A stretch of 64,000 bases of DNA, from NCBI GenBank assembly GCA_008638375.1, contig CM018032.1:3043001-3107000 (forward strand), read 5' to 3'. The notes beneath the pieces were generated by a model. That model was not told the origin of the DNA and ran no database searches. It saw only the letters and a program-made list of their open reading frames with translations. Below are positions 47,130-56,949 of this stretch, piece by piece; the first letter of the stretch is position 1; every line of letters begins with the position of its first letter. A program made the translations under genes and the position numbers. This DNA comes from Nyssa sinensis (lineage: Eukaryota; Streptophyta; Magnoliopsida; Cornales; Nyssaceae).

Positions 47130-50100
47130 AATTGAGTGCGAAGGGTTCAGAGGTGAGGGGTTCCGAACTTCTCATCGCCTTCCATAAGCTATCGACCTCA
47201 GAATAAAGAAACATAGTTCAATACGGGAACAACTATTTTCGAATATCCTCAAATCCCTACTTTTATGGCTCATAATCCTATTAAACTTAGGAGATCCACA
47301 ACCTATAAATGAACCCATAAGGTACGCTTTCAAATTTATGTTCAATTCTTCTCTTGAATTACTATCTTTATCTCTCTACTGACTTTATCATTGGAACGGC
47401 TACCACCGAAGTCTTTCCGGTGACCCTCTAACTTCAAGTTCTTAACAGGTAGCTAAGGACGGGAAGCCGTCTGACCAGAAAAGAGCAACATTAGTTTGGC
47501 GCCGTCTGCAAAAACGACGATCGTTCTCATTATTTTTCATCACGAAGAAACCTATTGTCTTTTTCTTAAAAGAACTAATGGTTCCCAACCTTCATCCTAG
47601 AAAAAATTCAAAAAACCCTCAAAATCAGCTTCTCGCGAAAAGAGGAAGGGGACAAACACCAGTCCGTTTGCAATAGCAACTTGATCGAATTCAACGGCAG
47701 TCTAATCAGATGAAGGAACAACTCACAATCATGTCACAGGTACTGGTTTCACTGGTTCAGAACTAGTGGAACAACCCTCCTCCTCCCACTAACATTGTTC
47801 ATAGAGGACCTCAACCTCCCACTACCACCACAGGCAGAGGATCCCATGTGCAGCCGGTGCACCCCCATGGTACCGTTCATATGGGGACTGATCCACAATC
47901 GTCAATATCTATGGGGAGAGGAATACCTACATTCAATCCTATCATCCATTACCGGAGCAAAACAAGGATACCAATTCCAACTGTCTTTGGAACCAATCCT
48001 TGCACCGCAGGGATTCCAGCCTCACGAGGTCCTAGTTCCACCAGCCTTGGGAGACCAACATCCTTCTACTGTCACCAGAAAAAACTCCACCCTTGAATCG
48101 ACGACCTGGAAGCACGGGACAAAACCAGCAACAGATACCGATCACACAACAATACCTACCCAAAATCCCTTAGAGGGTAAAAGAAATAACGGAATTTCAA
48201 GATCAAAAGATCTCAACCAAAGGGTTCCATGTCCCTTCAGAACTAAATGAGCTTAGTAAACTACTCGAGAGGTTCTCTACATCTTTCACCTCTGCCATAA
48301 TGACAGATGAGAGACCCAAGAGATTTGTTGTCCCAAGGTTCACCGTTTATGACGGATCTGAGGACATTGGGGACCACTTTTCATATTATCAACACACAAT
48401 GGCCTTGCACGGAGTTACTGATGCATTCATGTGTCAAACTTTTGTGACCAGCCTGAAGGGTAACGCCCTTAAATGTTTTCATAACCTTCCCCAAAAGTTG
48501 GTCATCAATTTTTATGAGTTCAGTAGGCTATTTCTTGATCGATTCTTAACGAACAGGAAGTTGAGAAAAGGGCTAAAATTCTTGCTAACTGTGAAGCAAG
48601 CAAAGGGATAATCACTTCGGGAGTACATAGCTCGTTTCAATACTGAGCTCACGGAGATAATCAACTACAATTCGAGTTTCCTGGTGACCACTCTTACTTC
48701 TAGCCTCGGGCATAAACGCTTCCATGATTCCCTAACCAATGTCGATATGATGACACTTATGGATAGAGCGCAGAAGTATATTAATCTTGAGAATACAAAG
48801 GCATCCTTCCGAAAAGCTAAAGAACAAACTCAGAAGGACGAGCAAGTTTAGAAGAAGGATAACAGTGAAAATAAGAAGAGAATCGAGAGTCCCGACAAGA
48901 GAACAACATCCAGAGCTCAAAACAACTCTAACTCTAGAAGGTATAAGACTTATATCCCGCTAAATGCTTCTCTTACCCATATACTCCAACAAATTCAGAC
49001 TCGTGAAAACCTAAGGTGGCCAGAGCCACTAAAAAACCACCCTGACTCGAGGAATCGAAACAAGTATTGTGACTTCCATAAAGAAAAGGGGAATACAATT
49101 GAGGAGTGCAGAGCTCTAAAGCAAGAAATTGTACATCTCATTAGGAGAGGACGCTTAAGAGAGTTCGTCTGCCAAGATGGAAGACAGAACCCCCGTGATG
49201 AAAGACCCCCTTAAAAGAGGTCAGAGCAAAAGCCTAAACAGAGGGAAGTTTGGAATGATCAGCAGTAACAAACTAATCAAATCATCTTCGTGTTCCATGC
49301 TGACAATATAATGAAAAGAATGTCTAACCGGGCCAGGAAAAGATATGCTCGAAAAGCAAGGGCAGAGCCCCACGTCATCCAGATCTCGGCCATTGAGAAA
49401 CAAGATAAAGTCAGAACCGTAGATCTAGTTCTCTGAATTGGAACTTGTGGGGATACACTGTCCCTACAGTGATGCTCTTGTCATCTCACTCAAAATCGCT
49501 AATTTTGGGATTATGAGGGTCCTCGTAGACACCAGAAGCTCTACCAACATGTTGTTTTACGAACCTTTCAAACACATGAAGCTCGAGTCCAATAACATCA
49601 AAGCTACCATTGCTGTAATGGCAAGATTCAATGGGAACCTCAGGTTCCCAATGGGTAGAATTAACCTATCGACCACTATAGAGGAGAGAGATGACCAGAA
49701 GACCTTAATTTCTAAATATATGGTCCTGGATGCTAAATCTCCCTACAACGTCATTATTGGGAGACCCTAGATTCACTAGATGGAGGCAGTCACTTTAACC
49801 CTCTATCAATGCTTGAAATATGTCCACAAAAGCAAAGTCCTCATCATTAAGGGTTGTCAACCCACTGCTCGAGAATGTCATGTCTTCACACTTAAAGAAA
49901 GACTTTCCAAATAAAAATTACAGTACCCTCGTGAAGGGGAACACTCTTTATCTTTAGAGATGCATGAGGCCGAAGAATATCCTTCCAAGATTGATAAGCC
50001 ACTGAGTCCTAGATAAAGGGACAATACGGTCAAACCGATGGAGAAGCTCATCAAAGTGCTCGTCAGCACTGAAGAAAAGGGAAAGTATTTACACATTGGC

Positions 50101-50850
50101 TTAGCTCTGTCTCATTCTGAGCAAGAGAATATTGTTAAATTCCTAAAATCCAACATTTCGGTATTTGTTTGGGAGACCAGAGATATGGAAGGAATAGATT
50201 TTGACTTCATCTCTCACAAGCTGATGACGGATCTAGACCATCCTCCCATTAGACAGAAGAGGATGACATTTGCCCTAGAACGTCACAAAATCATCAACGA
50301 ATAAGTCTAGACGTTGCTTGTTGCTGGAAAGATAAGGGAGGTGTTATACCTTGAATGGCTTGCCAATAAAGTTCTTGCAAAAAAGAAAAATGGCAAATGG
50401 AGAGTCTGCGTCAACTATACTGACTTTGACAAAGCTTGTCCTAAAGACAACTTTCTTCTTCCCAGAATCAATCAGCTCGTTGATGTCACAGCAGGTCACG
50501 AACTCATGAGTTTCATGGATGCTTACTCAGGGTACAATCAAATCCAAATGTATCCTTTAGACCAGGAGAAAACAACCTTCATATCAGAGCGATGTCTCTA
50601 TTGTTGTAGAGTGATGTCGTTCGGTTTGAAGAACACTAGAGCCACGTATCAAAGGATTGTGAACAGAATGTTTGGCCTCCAGATTGGGGATATAATGGAA
50701 GTCTACATTAACGATATGCTCGTCAAAAGTATTCAGAAGGGTGATCACATCCAACACTAGTACTTAAGCTAGACATTTGACATTTTGAAGAAGCACAAAA
50801 CGATATTAAAAGTTGGTTCATTCTTCACGTAGTGATATTAAAAAGGAAAA
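47130..50850 (+). mobile_element. Ty3/gypsy relic of the Tat type (LTR end, gag, PR, RT)
   Basis: An LTR remnant with CTATAAATG at 47,302 ends CAACA at 47,490. A primer-site-like TTTGGCGCCGTCTG follows at 47,495-47,508, typical of Tat-lineage elements. Gag is broken but clear: RFVVPRFTVYDGSEDIGDHF at 48,319, MALHGVTDAFMCQTFVTSLK, and a knuckle-like KYCDFHKEKGNTIEEC at 49,061. Protease (49,438-49,770) has VLVDTRSSTNMLF where active copies have DTG. RT (about 50,314-50,850) has NGKWRVCVNYTDFDKACPKD, FMDAYSGYNQI and VYINDMLVKS, with the YxDD box reading YIND at 50,704-50,715. The rest of pol and the 3' LTR are missing. It is inactive. The left LTR end was not located. Confidence 0.88.
49438..49770 (+). 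pseudogene. Aspartic protease segment of the gypsy relic
   Basis: An open 110-codon frame matching retroviral-type aspartic protease of plant gypsy elements: LVISLKIANFGIMRVLVDTRSS, then YMVLDAKSPYNVIIGRP. The active-site DTG has become DTR at 49,528-49,536, which should abolish catalysis. It was part of a longer Gag-Pol frame. Confidence 0.85.
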
Positions 50851-50980
50851 CATAAAAATAGAAACACAATCTTTAATTGGCTCCAAACCAGGTAAGAATA
50901 ATCTTTTATCCATGTACATATCACAATTTTAATGTGCAACATCTATAATCACATGTATATCATGTGACTATTTAATTTTA

Positions 50981-52007
50981 GGATAAATTACACTGACCTT
51001 CCTTGAAATTTCTGACAATTATACTGACCTCTTTTGAGATTTCTAAATTTAGACTGACCTCCTTTGCTTTACCCGACAATATATAGATACCTCCTTTCAA
51101 TCAATTTTTTTCCTTCAAAATGATAAAACTATCCATTTCATGTTTTTTTTTTTATCAATTTTTAATTTTTAAAAAAATTTGACCAATTTTTTTATATTTT
51201 TCAAATAAATATTGATAAAAACCTTAAATTTATTTTTATATAAAATAAAAATAAGTTATTTACCTTAAGTTTATTTTTAAATAAAATAATAGAAAAAATG
51301 GATAAATTAGACTAACCTCTCCGAGGTTTCTGACAATTACACTGACCTTTCCTAAGGTTTCTAAAATTACACTAATCTCCCTTACTTTACATAATAATAT
51401 AAAAATATTTCCTTTTAGTTTAATTTTTCCTTCAAAATGGCAAAATTGTCCCTTTTATTTATTTATTTTTGTATTTTTTTAATTTGACCAATTTTTTTTT
51501 AACTTTTTCCAAAGATGTTATTATTGTTTTATATAAAAATAAATTTAAGGTAAATAACTAGTTTTTATTTTATATAAAAATAAATTTAATATTTTTATCA
51601 ATATTTATTTAAAAAATGGTTAAAATTTGAAAAACAAAATGAAAGTCGTAATTTGTCATTTTGAAGAAAAAAATTGATTAGAGGAAAGTCTTTGTATATT
51701 ATTATGTAAAATAGAGGAGGTTAGTATAATTTCATAAACTTCAAGGAAGGTCAATGTAATTGTCAAAAATTTCAAGGAAGTTTAGTGTAATTTACCTTAA
51801 AAAAAACTTTTTAAATAATTGATCGAGATTGAAAAAATATAAAAATAAATAAAATAGATAGTTTTATCATTTTGAAGAAAATAAATTGAGCGAAGAGAGT
51901 ATTTGTATACTGTTAGGTAAAGTAAGGGAGGTTAGTGTAATTTCATAAATTTCAAGAAAAGTCAGTGTAATTGTTAGAAACCTCAGGAAATATCAATATA
52001 ATTTACC
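50981..52007. mobile_element. Nested fold-back element, 1,027 bp, with 10-bp target duplication
   Basis: The ends GGATAAATTACACTGACC and (reverse complement) GGTAAATTATATTGA are inverted. The arms repeat a pattern of AATTACACTGACCTCC and GAGGTTTCT and stay inverted for about 200 bp. The element is bounded by TTTAATTTTA at 50,971-50,980 and 52,008-52,017. Inside, a second unit of the same family runs from 51,300 (GGATAAATTAGACTAACC) to 51,796 (GTGTAATTTACC). There is no coding capacity; the whole is AT-rich. The 9-10-bp duplication suggests Mutator-type mobilisation. Confidence 0.85.
51300..51796. mobile_element. Inner fold-back unit of the same family, 497 bp
   Basis: A complete GG...CC bounded copy with inverted arms sits within the 50,981-52,007 element. 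Its flanks (AGAAAAAAT and TTAAAAAAA) match only partly as a target duplication, so it is either a second insertion into an A-rich site or an internal duplication. Confidence 0.7.
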
Positions 52008-52017
52008 TTTAATTTTA

Positions 52018-53400
52018 ATTAAAAAAATAAAATTAAAAAATACATGTACAATACATATGTAATAAATTGTGATTAATACATGTATCCGAATAAAAAGAAA
52101 TTAATTCCTCCTATCGAATTTAGAACTAAGTATTATTAGTTTTAGGAAGAAAAAAAAATTTCAAATTAGGTTATTGAATTTGACCCAAAGCATTTCCCCT
52201 TTAGAGTCAATTTATGTGTTTCATTTTTGGGATAATTTAGTCAATTTAAGTGTTGGTAAAGTATAAATACCAATTGTAAAGTCATTAGGAATTTTGAAAC
52301 GCTATAATTCCAACACTTAATAGAAACTAAGACTTCAGAAAATGTAGAAAGTCTTTGTTTCAATTTGGGACTTCACTCATGAATATAAAGCATATATCTT
52401 TGAAGTCATCATTAAACATACGTTTTTTAATACAATTGTTTATTCGAGTTGGTTTACAAATAAGACATAGCACTATCATTACTCAAAAATTTTGAAAGCA
52501 AATGAAGATGAGTTTCAATTTACGAGAAAAGCTATGTTAAAAAGTTTCACTAGGCTTGCTCAAATTTAAGTATTGTGCGAGAGTTACGTGAATATCATAC
52601 AAATATTTAAATTAGTGTAATAGTTGTAAAACTATTTAATTGAACTTTTTTGTCACAATTATATTGGTGTTGTAACTTTAAATTAAAAACTAAGGCCTTC
52701 TCTAATGGGCACAACAATGTCTCAAGAAAGGACTCTTTCATAGTCTATGCCATTCTTTTTCCCTCTTACGATAAATCATTTCATGAGTTTGTGATATGCA
52801 TTTGACGATCTTCATAATTTTAATATTACAATGAATCTTACATGTCCCATAAAATACTAAAATAACAAAAACAATCAGACCATGTAACATAGTCATGAAA
52901 TAATTTCTCTACAAGTACAGCAACTCAAATGTCAAATTTGCTACTTCTCACCAACTAAAAAAAACTTTGCTACTTTGACCTCCACACAGTAAATGTTTTA
53001 AATATTTTCTAAAGAATGTGGGCCCTACGTGAGAAAAAAATGTAACATGTATAATCTTGAGGTGAAAATTTAGAAAATACTAAATTGTGGGTCGCACAAG
53101 AAAAAAAATATTAAAGTTTGTTATTTTTATTGGCATGTCAAAATTTAAAAATAGAAAATAAGGTAACAAATTTATATATAAAATAGCAAGAAATACATTT
53201 GCTGCCATATTTTTGAAAGTGTTAGTATATCTCTACCAGTGTTATTTGCAAAAACAAATGTAATATCCAAAATACAAAAAATTAGTTTTGAAAGTAAAAA
53301 CATAGGAAGAACAAAAATTGTTTTTTCAAAACAAAATACTATTAACAAACAGAACCAATAAAACAAAAAACTGAAACTGTAATATTGAGAAAATATAAAC
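52018..53400. other. Non-coding spacer
   Basis: AT-rich with stops in all frames. No element end, exon or RNA gene is recognised. Confidence 0.4.
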
Positions 53401-53439
53401 TCAAACTTACAGTAAAGTTAAAAAACTGAAATTCGAATG

Positions 53440-53680
53440 TGATCACAGCTAGCGTTTGACACTATCTCCTTAAAGTAATTTATGCTCCTTGCAGTGGTGC
53501 TTACGAGCCCTTGAACACTTGCTTCCTAGGATTCAATGATCTGACCATGCACAGTAGAAGCACTGCAAACATGTGCGTCTGACAAACCAAAATTGTGTTT
53601 GGACTCTGTCATTGTATATGCAATGTAGACTATCTATTCCGAACTAATGTATGCTATGAATGCATAGGGTATTTATAGAA
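53440..53680 (-). pseudogene. Unidentified short gene relic with TATA box
   Basis: On the minus strand CTATAAATACCC at about 53,667-53,678 is followed 60 bases later by an ATG at 53,612. The frame MTESKHNFGLSDAHVCSAST stops after 28 codons, then reopens in frame as EASVQGLVSTTARSINYFKE and NASCDHIRISVF. One stop thus splits a frame of about 64 codons. I do not recognise it. It may be a dead small gene, or chance. Confidence 0.35.
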
Positions 53681-53843
53681 GATTTCGTAACTGTTCGATA
53701 CAGTCACGAGGCCAAGGCCTGCACTAGTTGATCCTAAAAATCGCATTTGTTCATGACGACTATTCAATCAAAATTCATAAAACGTAATATTTTGAAAGTA
53801 TAATTTAAATAAATAAATTTATTTAAATAAATTTTCTTCAAAA

Positions 53844-53848
<5 letters not shown>

Positions 53849-53882
<34 letters not shown>
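53849..53882. repeat. (TA)n microsatellite
   Basis: Uninterrupted AT dinucleotide tract in non-coding DNA. Confidence 0.9.
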
Positions 53883-53884
<2 letters not shown>

Positions 53885-54003
53885 GGGCCAAGGCACAATC
53901 TCAACCTAAGGTAATTATATATATACTCTTTAAAAACTTTGTTTCCACATTTGAGGGAACGGGAGTAGTCTCCCCGCCCTATTTTATTTCTTCCATCTAG
54001 GTT

Positions 54004-54361
54004 CGCAAGGGATGTCGTGGTTTCTTGTGTAACGTCCTTGACACTCGCTCACAAGAACCTACTCTAGATCAGATTCCTGTTACCAGAGAATTCTCCGATA
54101 TGTTTTTGGATGATCGACTTTATTCAACTCTCGGTAGTTGATGCACAGTCTCATAGTCCCATCCTTCTTCTTAACCAACAACACTGAGGCACCTCATGGC
54201 GAAGAGTTGAGTCGTATAAAACCTTTGTCTAGCAACTCTTGCAGCTACAATTTCAGTTCTTTTAGCTCCACTGGTTTCATTTGGTACGGGATTTTGGATA
54301 CGGGTGAAGTGTTAGGAAATACATCAATACTGAACTCAATTTTTCGCTCAGCAGGCATGTT
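54004..54361. mobile_element. Ty3/gypsy RT fragment with an inverted segment
   Basis: Plus strand 54,004-54,114 reads GFLCNVLDTRSQEPTLDQIP and [11 protein letters not shown], the stretch between protease and RT in plant chromovirus-type gypsy elements. The next piece is on the opposite strand. Reading minus from about 54,356 gives [45 protein letters not shown] and [16 protein letters not shown], with two stops. In an intact element the minus piece would follow the plus piece directly, so the second segment is inverted in place. Confidence 0.8.
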
Positions 54362-54393
54362 CCTTCTTTGTTATTATTGTATTATTCGAATGA

Positions 54394-54906
54394 TTGAGTG
54401 ACAATAAATCTAGCCACCATTTCAAACAGATGCATGGAACCGATGATGAAAATAATCTGCTTCTTCACAAAGGTGATGCTAGCATTATCCTGCCAATGTG
54501 TTCTCACTATTACGATTGTCAAGGAAACATCCATGGCATGGGAAATCAGAGAAGCTGGTTTGAGAAGGTGATTAAAAACATGGAGGAGAGCTGTATTACA
54601 CCCATTGCGTTTGCATATACCCAAAACCAAAAAGGCAGGGTCCAAGAAATTAGAGAAGATGGGATGAACCTATTGGCAGTGGTGGGTTTTAAGGAGAACC
54701 CATGTTGGGAAGCTGTAAAAGCTCTCGACAAGGCTGCAGTAAGCATTAAACTGGTGTCAAGGGATGAGCTAGAGGTGCTGAGAGCCGAAGCTTACAAGCT
54801 TGGGATATTTGTTGGTCGAGACCATGAGGCTATTGAAGGCGTGGCATTTCAGAGACTTGATGACCATGATAGGATTGGAAGGTTGGACCATATCACCATG
54901 ATGTAA
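54394..54906 (+). pseudogene. ACA12/13-like calcium-ATPase fragment
   Basis: An open 170-codon frame matches the cytosolic nucleotide-binding and hinge region of plant autoinhibited Ca2+-ATPases. It reads MCSHYYDCQGNIHGM, then SWFEKVIKNMEESCITPIAFA, then LKxDGMNLLxxVGxKxxPC-type sequence, then VSIKLVSRDELEVLRAEAYK, LGIF and EGVAFQRL. These pumps export Ca2+ from the cytosol and are about 1,000 residues long. Here the N-terminal membrane segments, the DKTGT phosphorylation site and everything after the hinge are missing. The TGDN hinge motif has become SRDE. Lack of introns fits the ACA12/13 branch. I infer a non-functional gene fragment, although the frame is open with its own ATG. Confidence 0.75.
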
Positions 54907-55804
54907 AAATCCGATCCTGAGGACACTTTGCTTACTTCACTGTGTCACTTTTAAATTGAAGTGTTTGCAGTGACGCTTTTATTATAAAAGTTTAAAAATA
55001 CAGTGAAGACATCACTTGAAGTTACGCTTTCATAAAACAATCTTATTTTGATAAATAACATCGAAATAATCCTATTTTGGTAATAAAGTTCAAAACAACC
55101 CCAAAATGATTAAAGAATTCCCCTTTGTGACAATCATATATATTCATGGTATGAAAAATGTTCAGATGTGTTCTACTCTCACAATGCAAACTTGGGTTGA
55201 GGAATAACTTCTTCATTCTCAGTTCTCCACAAAATCTCATAAATTCATATATCATATAAGCCTATTTAATGAGGCCACAGCTCAACTTTTTCAGTGCCTT
55301 CCTGTCATCCAGTCCACATGAGGCTAGACCCCAACACGAGAGACAACTTTACATGATTTTTGCACCCTCTTTGAGATGAAATGCTCAGTTTCATCTCCTG
55401 CAAGTTTGGCATGGAAAAACATAATTCCACCAGAGATTGACTGCCAGCATTCTAGCTTAGGTGTAGATTGACATCTCAAACATGCAGGGGAAAGTCCGAG
55501 TAGAGACATGGGGTAGGTTGGGCAAAGTGGAGGGCTACTCTCATTGTGTAATCCATGGCATTTTTATTTTTTTTTTGGCCCCCCGGGGGGGGGGGGGGGG
55601 GGGGAGGAGAGAGTGGCATGAAATTTGTCATACATTTGTTGGTTGGAGTTAGTATTTAAAGAAATATATCATTAGTCAAAATTAAGAATTAACAGACATT
55701 CGACTATTTCCCCAATTATGCAAACTGAGTTTAGAGGCATTTCCAGATTAATTTGATCTCCTATATGGATTAAGTCTGATGTTTTATTATGTCTATATTT
55801 TCAG
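54907..55804. other. Non-coding spacer with a G20 run
   Basis: Between the Ca2+-ATPase fragment and the DUF962 exons. Holds the C6G20 tract at 55,579-55,604. No upstream DUF962 exons were found. Confidence 0.4.
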
Positions 55805-56247
55805 GTTGTTCTGGCAGCTCAGTTGATCTGTTGGACGGGACAGTTTATAGGCCACGGTGTGTTTGAGGTAAACTTATTCTGCCATTTGGAGAACATGATT
55901 CATTGCCTCCATGTTCCTATTAGATAATACATCGGGTTCATTATATTTTGTAGAAACGAGCACCGGCTCTTTTGGACAATCTTGTTCAAGCGTTCCTAAT
56001 GGCTCCTTTCGTTGTATTGCTTGAATCCTCTTACAAATTTGAGAATGATGTCTCTGAGTTAAAGATTAAGTTGCATATGCTGTCGTCATTTTTTATTTTG
56101 CAGGCTCTTCAATCATTCTTTGGATATGAACCATATCCAGGGTTTCATGCAAGAGTGAAAGTAAAGATAGATGCTGAAATAAAAGAATGGCAGGACAAGA
56201 AACAGTCATTCCTACAAAAAAATATCGTATTTGTCAAAAAAATTTGA
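55805..56247 (+). pseudogene. 3' part of an Mpo1-like (DUF962) gene, intron unspliceable
   Basis: Exon 55,805-55,867 encodes VVLAAQLICWTGQFIGHGVFE and is followed by a normal GTAAAC donor. The next exon starts at 55,954 after TTGTAG: KRAPALLDNLVQAFLMAPFV. A further block from 56,104 encodes ALQSFFGYEPYPGF and KIDAEIKEWQDKKQ. The family is endoplasmic-reticulum membrane proteins related to yeast Mpo1, a 2-hydroxy fatty acid dioxygenase. The second intron's donor is lost: the exon-end codon is followed by TCC rather than GT. The 78-bp intron-like stretch is open and in frame, so reading continues through it. The 5' exons with the first histidine motif are not seen. I infer a truncated copy made at the DNA level, because introns remain. 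Confidence 0.8.
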
Positions 56248-56949
56248 TTAAATTTATTTTATTCGCGCATCGTGCCAATTTGCTCAATTTCACTTCGTGT
56301 ATTAATTTTATCATTTACGGGCTACTAATTTCCAAATCAAGATTCCTAATTAATTCATATTTAAATGAATTCTATAAAAATTGTATTTACCTGTCTAATC
56401 GGGTCAGAATATTACAAGAAACCTCATCATTCGAAACCAAGCAATGATTTTTTTAACCTAAGCAACCAACTTGATTATCAGTGATCTAGTGGCTAGCATA
56501 ACATCCCCACAAAAGACACACAACAGGTTGCCTTCACCCATGTACCTTGCTATGTTGCTTTATTACCATTTTCAAGTAGTGATATTTGAAGACAATTTTT
56601 CATTTTATATATTCTTAATCTTCTCATGAAGGAAAACATATTTCCATGTGAACCCACCTAAAATAATATATAGGGCCTATTTCAATTATGGCTCAAAGAT
56701 GACCAAAAATTCTTGCTCAATAATCCATTTTCCAACAATCCCCCACATGAATGCCATTGACTGAAAGTAATGCAAATGATATGCAGACACTAAGAGAGTT
56801 CATTTGGAAATTCCCTGTGTAGAGAAAGGTAGTTTGTGGCCTTGAACTTTTCCTTGTGAAATACTATCGGGGTTACTAGTTGATCGGTGAACATGATGTC
56901 ATGAACTGTTCAACCAATTGTGTAAACCAAGACATTAGCATTCACACAG
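56248..56949. other. Non-coding spacer
   Basis: AT-rich. The part from about 56,690 may belong to the LTR of the copia relic that follows (minus strand), but no TG/CA end was confirmed. Confidence 0.35.

Noticed and set aside
47795..48250. 151-codon proline-rich frame as a host gene
   Set aside because: It is an alternative frame over the gag leader of the Tat-type relic; the gag homology is in another frame.
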